From CAZDAW01 sp964503685 (GTDB taxonomy: Bacteria > Chloroflexota > Anaerolineae > Anaerolineales > Anaerolineaceae), in NCBI GenBank assembly GCA_964503685.1, contig CAZDAW010000135.1:1-7448 (forward strand): a stretch of DNA of 7,448 nucleotides, written 5' to 3'. Every line of letters begins with the position of its first letter. Positions within the stretch are counted from its first letter, which is position 1. This document shows, piece after piece, positions 1 through 5,373 of this stretch. Under the pieces are notes generated by a model that had not been told where the DNA came from, made no database searches, and was given only the letters and a program-made list of their open reading frames with translations. The position numbers and the translations under genes are program-made.

Positions 1-2
1 TG

Positions 3-269
3 ATCGACAGATCATCGGCTGAAATTATCAGCATCGGAAAATGCATGGCCATCAAGGGACGGCATCCATATACCTGTTATGTGGGAAATCCCGATGAAAA
101 ATGCCGGGTGATCATTAAGGGGACATTCACCGGGTATATTTTTAGACCACGCTCATGCAGCGGTGATTACCCTGTTTCAGGTGAGGCTATTAATAAGAAG
201 TCTGTGTTGACGGGAACCATAAAATGCGGGGATGATTCGTTTGTCATTTCCATTCCACTAACGAAGTAA
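3..269 (+). CDS. C-terminal end of an unrecognised Cys-containing protein (partial, 5' end outside window)
   Basis: I do not recognise this protein. The reading frame is open from the first bases of the window to the TAA at 267-269. An ATG at 45-47 would give 74 residues, but it has no convincing ribosome binding site and the frame stays open upstream, so I read this as the tail of a longer gene. The visible 88 residues contain five cysteines, in the contexts KCM, TCY, KCR, SCS and KCG. They alternate short beta-strand-like stretches with Gly/Asp turns, which would suit a small extracytoplasmic, disulfide-bonded beta domain; that is inference only. There is no membrane segment in the visible part. 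It is the only plus-strand gene here and converges on the larC remnant; their frames overlap slightly at 246-269. It could itself be a fragment. Confidence 0.45.
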   Translation: MDRSSAEIISIGKCMAIKGRHPYTCYVGNPDEKCRVIIKGTFTGYIFRPRSCSGDYPVSGEAINKKSVLTGTIKCGDDSFVISIPLTK

Positions 270-692
270 AAGTAGCCGATTTATTAAGATATACGGGGTT
301 ACTCCCTGATCTTTTTTCTTCCTTCAACGCCTGCTGGACTGCCTGGTAGACCTTATACAGGCCGACTTTAGTTTCCGCAGGCAGTTTTCGTACTCGGAGA
401 CAGACTGGATGATCCGGCCATCCTGAATCCTCTCTTTCAAGGAAAATCTCCCAAAGACCATATCCACCTGCCGGAACTCCCGATGCGCCTCAACGCGTTC
501 GATGGATTGCACGCGCAACCCCAGCGTGGTGGTCTCACCCAGGAGTGAATCCACCGGCCGGGCTTCATCACGCCACAGGGCTATCACTCCCAGCAGGGTG
601 CCGGGGCGATTCCTTTTCATCGGAATGGGCGTAAGGAAGACATCCCGCAGGCCTGCGGCGAACAGCTTTTCCATCCTCTGCCTGTCTGACAC
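246..692 (-). pseudogene. larC: Decayed C-terminal remnant of LarC (nickel-pincer cofactor nickel insertase)
   Basis: LarC inserts nickel into the pyridinium-thiocarboxylate precursor to complete the nickel-pincer cofactor of lactate racemase (LarA) and relatives; the C-terminal half carries the CTP-dependent cyclometallase activity. About 110 residues match that C-terminal part: MEKLFAAG from 674, then DVFLTPIPMKRNRPGTLL, GETTTLGLRV, a VDMVFGRFSLKE strand and SEYENC. A complete LarC is roughly 400 residues, so the N-terminal two thirds are missing. After SEYENC (Cys at 381-383) the frame breaks: the family-like continuation ETKVGLYKVYQAVQQALKEE lies in another minus-strand frame from about 375 down to 316. 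Compared with the usual spacing, about 10 bases seem to be lost between the two parts. The shifted frame then runs on to a TGA at 244-246. The stretch begins just after the DUF4256 stop codon, in the same frame. No larA, larB or larE is visible. The assignment rests on remembered family motifs. Confidence 0.78.
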
Positions 693-707
693 CTGAACGA
701 GTGCCGG

Positions 708-1268
708 TTAGACCCGCAATACACCGCGGAATCCCCTGACTCCGTAGTACGAATCCGCCCCATTGTGATAGATGAAGACGTGATCATAGCGCCGGTCACC
801 GAAAATGGCCCCGCCAAACTTGCGGATCTCAGGCGGGGTTCGCAGCCAGCTTGAGGTCTTCGTATCGAACTTGCCCAACGCCTGCAGCTGTTTATACAGC
901 TCTTCCGTCAGGAGCTCAATACCCATAGCGGCGGCCATGTCCATGGCGCTGTCTGCCGGTTTGTGTTCCTTGCGCGCGTCCAACGCCTGTCGGTCGTAGC
1001 ACAGGTTGCGGCGTCCGGAGGGGGTTTCTGCGGAACAGTCGAAGAAAATGTATTCGCCGCTGGTTTGATCCTGTCCGACCACGTCCGGCTCGCCGCCGGT
1101 ACGTTCCATTTCGCTGAGCGACCACAGCTTCTGCGGGCTGGCTTCCAGCCGGGTTTGAATGTCGCCCCAGTCAATGCCAGGGTGTCGGCCGAGATTCTGG
1201 TCAAAACGGGCTTTCAACACACCAAACAGATTTGAGATTTGATCGGGAGAAAGAGGTTTATTTTCCAT
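708..1268 (-). CDS. DUF4256 family protein
   Basis: A 186-residue protein that I recognise as DUF4256, a family of unknown function of about this length. Family-like blocks in order: an N-terminal helix (LSPDQISNLFGVLKARFDQN), HPGIDW, then KLWSLSEMERTGGEPDVVG, a GEYIFFDCSAETPSGRRN strand pair, CYDRQALDARKEHKP, DMAAAMGIELLTEELY, FDTKTSSWLRTP and the C-terminal FGDRRYDHVFIYHNGA...YYGVRGFRG. The many conserved polar residues (E, D, R, H, and Cys in FDCS) suggest a catalytic or binding pocket, but no reaction is known to me. I chose the ATG at 1266-1268 over a GTG at 1293-1295, because family proteins start close to this point and a GGTAAAG sequence lies just upstream. It begins 44 bases after the PAS gene stops, so the two are probably cotranscribed. 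It ends at TAA 708-710, immediately before the larC remnant. Confidence 0.85.
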   Translation of the reverse strand: MENKPLSPDQISNLFGVLKARFDQNLGRHPGIDWGDIQTRLEASPQKLWSLSEMERTGGEPDVVGQDQTSGEYIFFDCSAETPSGRRNLCYDRQALDARKEHKPADSAMDMAAAMGIELLTEELYKQLQALGKFDTKTSSWLRTPPEIRKFGGAIFGDRRYDHVFIYHNGADSYYGVRGFRGVLRV

Positions 1269-1312
1269 ATTCTTTACCAAAAATACCCGTTGCACTTCAA
1301 AGCGCAGCAGTC

Positions 1313-1762
1313 TTACTTCACTTCGTCCAGCAGCTTGCGTTCGTCGGTCAACTTCTGGATTTCCGTCACGTCCTGGGTGACTTCCAACGTACCCAGAAAT
1401 TTACCCCCGGGATCGCGCACGGCGTAATAACGGATGTGAATGAAGCGGTTCTCATTATCCCCTGGTTTTGTCTGAATCCAGAACTCGGCGGTGTCGCGCG
1501 TCCCGGCGCGGAAATCCTCCAGGATCTTGAAAACGATCTGTACGCTGTCGGGCGAATGGCAATTCAACACATTCCGCCCGATGATATCGGGAGTGCGCTC
1601 AAAAACCCGGCTCTTTCCACCGGAATAAAAGCGTACATCGTTGCCTTCGTCTACAAAGGTGATATCCACCGGGAGGTGGGTAAAGATGGCGGTGATTTGC
1701 TCCACGGTCAGCGCACCTACCTGTAGGGGAATTAATGCATCCATATTCTGATAATCTGACAT
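1313..1762 (-). CDS. Stand-alone PAS-domain protein (DUF438 C-terminal type)
   Basis: A 149-residue single-domain protein matching the PAS module found at the C-terminus of DUF438/hemerythrin-type proteins. Visible motifs: a short N-terminal helix (about 15-28), LPVDITFVDE (30-39), DVRFYSGGKSRVFERTP (42-58), IIGRNVLNCHSPDSV (60-74), AEFWIQ (92-97), FIHIRYYAVRD (107-117) and GTLEVTQDVTEIQKL (124-138). Full DUF438 proteins carry extra N-terminal domains that are absent here. The gene is not simply truncated: an ATG follows a strong GGAGG at a 6-base gap. PAS domains bind small ligands or cofactors and relay signals. No output domain is fused, so the protein may act in trans or as a ligand carrier (inference). 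The short tail after the last strand (KLTDERKLLDEVK) looks helical, as in signal-transfer linkers. DUF4256 follows 44 bases downstream. Confidence 0.85.
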   Translation of the reverse strand: MSDYQNMDALIPLQVGALTVEQITAIFTHLPVDITFVDEGNDVRFYSGGKSRVFERTPDIIGRNVLNCHSPDSVQIVFKILEDFRAGTRDTAEFWIQTKPGDNENRFIHIRYYAVRDPGGKFLGTLEVTQDVTEIQKLTDERKLLDEVK

Positions 1763-1768
1763 GGAAAA

Positions 1769-1773
1769 CCTCC
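1769..1773 (-). promoter_or_regulatory. Ribosome binding site of the PAS gene
   Basis: GGAGG on the minus strand, six bases before the ATG at 1760-1762. It fixes the PAS gene start and argues that the single-domain form is a deliberate translation product rather than a fragment. Confidence 0.8.
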
Positions 1774-1845
1774 GATATTAACTTGTACAATCCGATGGAC
1801 AATTTAACAGGCGATTTATATGTGTTTATTCTAATCTATTTTATC

Positions 1846-2186
1846 CTATTTGATCACTGGACGATTCGAATGGGCAATAAATCCCCTTAAAAACACATCC
1901 GGCGGCGTCCAGCCAAGATATTCCGGCTGACTCCAACCCGGGGCACCGGCAAGTGTTTGAACCTTCAAATACTTGTCAATGCGAAAGACATTCCAGGTTA
2001 GGATCGTATCACCATTGCCGATACATAACCCGACATGCCCCCAATCTTCTCCACACCATCTATCGGCCCTTCGGCGCGATAGAAAACAAATGAACCTCTG
2101 GGCGGCTTGCCAACCGGATTGACGCCATACCCTTCCGCCGATTCAGCCGCCAAACATCTTGATATTTTTCCATATTCCGGCTTTGA
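1846..2186 (-). pseudogene. Frameshifted remnant of an NlpC/P60-like cell-wall hydrolase (C-terminal part)
   Basis: No long ORF exists here, but two minus-strand frames together read like the C-terminal half of an NlpC/P60- or CHAP-like domain. The upstream frame, open from 2186, gives GYGVNPVGKPPRGSFVFYRA then EGPIDG. After a shift at about 2051-2060 the next frame gives GEDWGHVGLCIGNGDTILTW, then VFRIDKYLKVQTLAGAPGW, then SQPEYLGWTPPDVFLRGFI, ending at TAG 1846-1848. The PPRG-xxVFY plus GHVGLxIGxG pattern is typical of these peptidoglycan peptidases, with the His of GHVGL expected to be catalytic. The N-terminal part with the catalytic Cys is not seen: a TAA at 2187-2189 closes the frame upstream. 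A one- or two-base indel would restore the reading frame but not the missing start. It is therefore a decayed gene, unless only a sequencing error is involved and the start lies in another frame. Confidence 0.72.
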
Positions 2187-2344
2187 TTATTCAGCACTCA
2201 GGTGATCGCGTTTTCAATGAAGTTTGAAAAATTTTCCATCCTGATTGACTCCCATGATTTTTCTGTCACGTATAAGAATGGCTGCTGTTTTGAAGGAATT
2301 CTTCAATCGGTGGTTAAAATTTTGAGTATTTCCAGAAAGATTCC
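2187..2344. other. Non-coding stretch downstream of the antitoxin
   Basis: I see no supported gene here. A minus-strand frame from 2387, overlapping the antitoxin end, runs open to a TGA near 2198 and includes KIMGVNQDGKFSNFIENAIT, but it matches no family I know and has no ribosome binding site. A small inverted repeat (TTGAAG and CTTCAA around GAATT, near 2290-2307) has no T-tract, so I do not call it a terminator. Confidence 0.4.
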
Positions 2345-2638
2345 CTATTTCCCGCTCATAGCATCCAGAATCGCTTTTGGATTCTGATCAACCACACGCA
2401 AGAGAATCATTGCCGTACCTTCAGGTACCCTGCGTCCCTGCTCCCAATTTCGCAAGGTGCGGACGCTGATCCCCAACATCACAGCAAACTGCTGCTGGGT
2501 GAGATTGTATTTTTCACGAATATGTTTAATATCCAGACGGTCATAGGTGAATTTACGGGAGGCTACTTTCTCATCACGCAAAACCTTTGCACCTTCTTTT
2601 ACACTTTCCAATAATTCAGAGAAGAGTTCTTCTTTCAT
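2345..2638 (-). CDS. HigA-type XRE-family antitoxin
   Basis: A 97-residue antitoxin of the HigA-2/NadS-like type. The N-terminal helix (MKEELFSELLESVKEGAKVLR, about 1-21) and linker EKVASRKFTYDRLD come before a helix-turn-helix at roughly 37-68: DIKHIREKYNLTQQQFAVML then GISVRTLRNWEQGRRVPEG. LTQQQFA is the first HTH helix and SVRTLRNWE the recognition helix. It should bind and neutralise the upstream toxin and repress the shared promoter, most likely at the inverted repeat 2971-2995. Its ATG overlaps the toxin stop as ATGA (4-base overlap), and AGGAGG lies 7 bases upstream inside the toxin gene. That supports coupled, efficient antitoxin translation. The length is normal and the frame intact. 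Toxin-first order is typical of higBA loci. Confidence 0.9.
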   Translation of the reverse strand: MKEELFSELLESVKEGAKVLRDEKVASRKFTYDRLDIKHIREKYNLTQQQFAVMLGISVRTLRNWEQGRRVPEGTAMILLRVVDQNPKAILDAMSGK

Positions 2639-2952
2639 TTATATTCCTCCTCAATAATGCTCCGCAGGATTTTTAGCTGGTCGTTGGTCAGGTTGTCCTG
2701 TTCGTTTTTTGCATACATAAGCAGCATCAATATCTGGTCTTTCCTGACAGCCCAGTAATAGATGGTTCGAACACCTCCGCGTTTGCCTCGTCCGGCCAAA
2801 AACCATCGGACTTTTCTCAATCCACCGCTTCCAGGAATGACATCACCCATATCTGGCCGAGTAATAAGAGCTAATTGAAGCTGGCGATATTCTTCGTCTG
2901 TGAGAAGGCATTGAACCTGGCGGGTAAATATAGAGGTTTCGATGATGATCAT
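2635..2952 (-). CDS. HigB/RelE-type toxin
   Basis: A 105-residue toxin of the RelE/ParE superfamily, HigB-2 subgroup, expected to be a ribosome-dependent mRNA endonuclease. Motifs: IETSIFTRQV (4-13), LTDEEYRQLQLAL (17-29), RPDMGDVIPGSGGLRKVRW (32-50), GKRGGVRTIYYW (56-67), QILMLLMYAKNEQDNLT (73-89) and a C-terminal helix IIEEEY. The basic GLRKVRW and KRGGVR segments and the Lys of YAKNE are where this family places substrate-binding and active-site residues (family knowledge). I chose the ATG at 2950-2952: the frame stays open to about 3000, but that extension would run through the promoter and operator, and family members start at this Met. No Shine-Dalgarno sequence precedes the ATG and the predicted leader is about 13 bases, so translation may be weak. 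It overlaps the antitoxin by 4 bases. Confidence 0.9.
   Translation of the reverse strand: MIIIETSIFTRQVQCLLTDEEYRQLQLALITRPDMGDVIPGSGGLRKVRWFLAGRGKRGGVRTIYYWAVRKDQILMLLMYAKNEQDNLTNDQLKILRSIIEEEYK
2646..2651 (-). promoter_or_regulatory. Ribosome binding site of the antitoxin, inside the toxin gene
   Basis: AGGAGG on the minus strand, seven bases before the antitoxin ATG at 2636-2638, within the toxin's last codons (Glu-Glu-Glu-Tyr-Lys). It is much stronger than anything before the toxin start, consistent with making more antitoxin than toxin. Confidence 0.8.
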
Positions 2953-2970
2953 AGTGAAAATTTTCAAATT

Positions 2971-2995
2971 AATAGTACGCCATTGGCGTACTATT
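2971..2995. promoter_or_regulatory. Probable autoregulatory operator of the toxin-antitoxin operon
   Basis: A perfect inverted repeat with 11-base arms (AATAGTACGCC and GGCGTACTATT) separated by three bases (ATT). It occupies the whole -35/-10 spacer, includes the -10 box and touches one base of the -35. HigA-type antitoxins bind inverted repeats as dimers through their HTH, so this is the natural target; binding would directly block RNA polymerase. The symmetry is seen in the sequence; the binding partner is inferred. Confidence 0.85.
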
Positions 2996-3000
2996 GTCAA
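2972..3000 (-). promoter_or_regulatory. Sigma-70-type promoter of the toxin-antitoxin operon
   Basis: On the minus strand, a consensus -35 TTGACA (2995-3000) is followed after exactly 17 bases by TACTAT (2972-2977), a near-consensus -10. Transcription should start near 2965, giving a leader of only about 13 bases before the toxin ATG. A GAAAATTTTC palindrome (2956-2965) overlaps the predicted start site. Confidence 0.85.
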
Positions 3001-3064
3001 CGATATTTAATCCATTTGTTATGAATGTAAGGTGAGAATTAAACAGATTCATCTATATGCATCA

Positions 3065-4474
3065 CTAACGGGCAGTGAATGTATGGGAGAGAAACTCAAA
3101 TGGGCTTCTGATGATCTCACAGCTAAACAGGCAATAATGGGGCAGCCATAAAACCACCGCCAGCAGGCAAATAGCCATCGAAACACCATAAAAGACCAGA
3201 CGGTGATCCAGATGTTTCTGCGAATCCGCCGCAGGGGACTTGTCATTTGCACCCTTATTGAGATAGGCGCACTCCCGGCAGGGGAGGGTCACTGAGGCTG
3301 CTACCAACACGAAGTTTATACAGGCCACCGTGAACCACCGGCCGTAATCATAAGCTGTTAAATACACCGGCAGGGAAAGCAGGAACGGAATCAGGAAGAA
3401 CTTGCGGAAAAATTGTCTCGTGTACCGCTTCGCCAATTGCGGAGAAAAAGCATCCAGAGAATGAGCACGGAGAATGGAATACACCGCCTGACGGCCGAGA
3501 TACCAGAGCATGGCAGACAATGTTGGAAGGATGATGATCCAGGCGATCCAATTCATGGTAATAATCCACTGAGTAATGGAAGCGGCTTTAGCCAGCGACC
3601 ACTGCATAGGGATAAATGAGCCAGGCAAGGTTGATCCGCTGAGTTTATCGGGGGGCAAAACACAGGAACCTTCCCGTATGGCGCCGGCGGCTGCCCATTT
3701 CTTGCAAATGCCCAGCAATATTGGATAACCCGGTGTACCCGTCAGATACACGGCGCCGAAAGCCAGCGCCGCCGGGAGATACATCAGCCCGGTCCACAGC
3801 ACAGCCCGCTTGAAATCACAACGGTCTGTCATCTGTAAAACCGACAGCGTGATCATGGCATGGATCGGGATGAATAAAAGGAAATTCCCCTCATGAATCA
3901 GGACGACCGCCGGAAGAAGAAGCACGTTGATGGGCAGCAACCACCATACATAGTGCTTCACAATTCCATTGGGAAGCGCAGAACCATCACTGACCGGTAT
4001 CAATCTTTCTATAATGAGCAGATGTAAAAGCACGGTGACATATCCGAGAATTTCTTTCCGGGCAATGGCATTGTGGTCATGAAGGTAAAACATGAACAGC
4101 GATGGAAGAAACAGTAACCCAAACAGAGTCAATGGGTGGAGAATCTTCCGCGACCGCGCCAGCAGGTGAATATACCCGGCTACTACAGCCAGGATTAGAA
4201 CCCAGGAAAGAACCGCTACAAATTCAATCGGCGGGATCGCAGCCGGAACCAGCCGGAAAATTTCACCTGACAGACCCCGCCGGATGAATCCCTGTGAATA
4301 ATCAATCAACCAGTCAGTATATGCCCAGTAATTCAGGCTGGTTCCAAAGGCGTCTTTAGGAAACCAGTAGAAGAGATCACGAATCCAGAGGGCGGAAAAC
4401 AGCAGCAGCAATAACGGGTTCAGAATACGGCGGGGCCCGATTTGAATGGATTTTTCATAGATGTTTAGAGTCAT
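3065..4474 (-). CDS. Polytopic membrane protein of unknown function (GFxRRGLxGE type)
   Basis: A 469-residue integral membrane protein. About nine or ten hydrophobic segments are visible, at roughly 18-36, 84-106, 113-131, 141-160, 174-194, 197-214, 225-244, 303-326, 358-375, 380-398 and 426-448 (some may be paired or re-entrant). A polar loop of about 60 residues (245-300) contains two cysteines (257, 271), as extracytoplasmic loops of GT-C-like enzymes do. Notable motifs are DWLIDYSQGFIRRGLSGEIF (54-73), HDHNAIARKE (132-141), IHEGNFLLFIP (193-203) and DYGRW (376-380). I have seen the GFxRRGLxGE/HE/DxGRW combination in uncharacterised membrane proteins near polysaccharide genes, so a role in envelope glycan synthesis is a guess only. 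The ATG is supported by AAGGA eight bases upstream (4483-4487). Neighbours give no further clue. Confidence 0.8.
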   Translation of the reverse strand: MTLNIYEKSIQIGPRRILNPLLLLLFSALWIRDLFYWFPKDAFGTSLNYWAYTDWLIDYSQGFIRRGLSGEIFRLVPAAIPPIEFVAVLSWVLILAVVAGYIHLLARSRKILHPLTLFGLLFLPSLFMFYLHDHNAIARKEILGYVTVLLHLLIIERLIPVSDGSALPNGIVKHYVWWLLPINVLLLPAVVLIHEGNFLLFIPIHAMITLSVLQMTDRCDFKRAVLWTGLMYLPAALAFGAVYLTGTPGYPILLGICKKWAAAGAIREGSCVLPPDKLSGSTLPGSFIPMQWSLAKAASITQWIITMNWIAWIIILPTLSAMLWYLGRQAVYSILRAHSLDAFSPQLAKRYTRQFFRKFFLIPFLLSLPVYLTAYDYGRWFTVACINFVLVAASVTLPCRECAYLNKGANDKSPAADSQKHLDHRLVFYGVSMAICLLAVVLWLPHYCLFSCEIIRSPFEFLSHTFTAR

Positions 4475-4834
4475 TTTTGAAATCCTTTACCTTGTTAGGA
4501 TTTCTGACTGGTTGGCGATGGTTCAATGTCGTGTAATTCCATCGGATACTTCACCATTGCGCCTATTTCCATATCCCCTGCTTTGCGTGGTGGTAAAACT
4601 TAACCAAAATACATGATCTGATTGTGATTCAAAGGTTGCTGAAGGTTTTTCCGGCAGGTGCCGGGTATGTTAATATCAATTTCCCTTGCACCCCCGTATT
4701 TGATAAATTCAGGTACGAATCCATTGTATACCGATTAAAGTTGTTCATATGGATTTCTTTTAGATTGACAATAGTCTGGTGGGATCAAAAGCGATCCCAC
4801 CCTAAAACAACCACCCATTACGTTCGGCGATATT
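4475..4834. other. Gap with competing short minus-strand frames, possible gene remnant
   Basis: No convincing gene occupies these 360 bases. One minus-strand frame runs from 4734 to a TAA at 4600-4602 and includes YNGFVPEFIKYGGAREIDIN, then IPGTCRKNL. After that stop the same frame continues to TAA 4495-4497 with GDMEIGAMVKYPMELHDIEP. It has protein-like composition but no start codon and I do not recognise it. A different frame offers an ATG at 4746-4748 and 39 codons (MNNFNRYTMDSYLNL...) ending at 4629-4631, without a clear ribosome binding site. These may be remains of a displaced gene. The leader of the membrane-protein gene must also lie here, but I see no clear promoter. Confidence 0.3.
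4778..4801 (-). terminator. Perfect 9-bp hairpin downstream of the DinB-like gene
   Basis: GGTGGGATC and GATCCCACC form a perfect nine-pair, G+C-rich stem around a six-base loop, 33 bases past the DinB-like stop codon. Position suggests transcript termination or 3'-end protection. Neither strand has a T-tract after the stem, so it is not a canonical intrinsic terminator. Confidence 0.45.
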
Positions 4835-5299
4835 TCACTTTGTCGATTTTCCCAACGCACTATCAATATCCTTGACACGATGGTAGCGGGAGTGACCGTC
4901 AAGATCATTGGGCCATTCCGGTCGGTGCTCCCGGCCGCTGAACCAAGTTTCGGGCGCCGCATGAAGCGCAGCCAGCACATCCTGTTGGGTTTGCCTGTGC
5001 CAGGCAAAGACCTCCTGCGGGGAGCGGTTTCGCCAGCGCTCATAAACGAGACGGTTTCCATCCGTCCAGTTAAGCCCCTTCTCTTCTGCCGGAACGGGTA
5101 GTTTCCTGATTTGCCTGACTACGTCAGCCTTCCAATGGGTGATGTGCGCCAGCGTATCTTTCACCGTCCAGGGGTCTTTGGACTCAGGTCTGGATACCCA
5201 TCGATTCCAATCTGCGTCGGTCAGGTTGTTGACTAGAGAATCGAGACGTTCGAACTCGTCAACAGTACGTTTGATCACTTCTTGCCGGGTATGACGCAT
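4835..5299 (-). CDS. DinB/ClbS-like four-helix-bundle protein
   Basis: A 154-residue protein of the DinB-like superfamily, closest in feel to the ClbS/DfsB (DUF1706) branch. The first helix, RQEVIKRTVDEFERLDSLV (5-23), is followed by LTDADWNRW, the family-typical WTVKDTLAHITHW (44-56), a loop with WTDGNRLVYERWR (78-90), helix SPQEVFAWHRQTQQDVLAAL (93-112) and a tail ending DGHSRYHRVKDIDSALG. Candidate metal or active-site histidines are H52, H55, H136 and H140. Known relatives range from bacillithiol/mycothiol-dependent transferases to ClbS, the colibactin-resistance cyclopropane hydrolase; the substrate here cannot be told from sequence. The start is well supported by AGGAGG (5309-5314), nine bases before the ATG. 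It sits 74 bases after the hydrolase stop, so cotranscription is possible. Confidence 0.82.
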   Translation of the reverse strand: MRHTRQEVIKRTVDEFERLDSLVNNLTDADWNRWVSRPESKDPWTVKDTLAHITHWKADVVRQIRKLPVPAEEKGLNWTDGNRLVYERWRNRSPQEVFAWHRQTQQDVLAALHAAPETWFSGREHRPEWPNDLDGHSRYHRVKDIDSALGKSTK

Positions 5300-5373
5300 A
5301 TGGATAACCCTCCTGTATTTACTTTATTCTATTTTTTTACACCCATCGTCCAGATTCAAGTCTGTCTCTTTGG

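Noticed and set aside
963..1726. Long plus-strand open frames opposite the DUF4256 and PAS genes
   Set aside because: They are antisense shadows: the minus-strand products match known families along their whole length, while the plus-strand translations look like no protein family and lack good ribosome binding sites.
1774..1860. Promoter for the PAS gene in the A+T-rich leader
   Set aside because: Several weak -10-like sequences (TATAAA, GTTAAAT) exist but none has a convincing -35 at a proper distance, so no site was called.
1918..2181. ATATTCCGGCT occurring twice (about 1918 and 2171) as a possible direct repeat or attachment site
   Set aside because: Only 11 bases are shared, the flanks differ, and one copy lies inside the coding part of the hydrolase remnant; no integrase is present.
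2202..2387. Plus-strand 61-codon frame opposite the antitoxin end
   Set aside because: No ribosome binding site, no recognisable family, and it overlaps a well-supported antitoxin gene on the other strand.
2198..2387. Minus-strand open frame with ILIRDRKIMGVNQDG as a possible small gene
   Set aside because: No start with a ribosome binding site, part of it overlaps the antitoxin, and the sequence matches nothing I know. An open run of this size is expected by chance.
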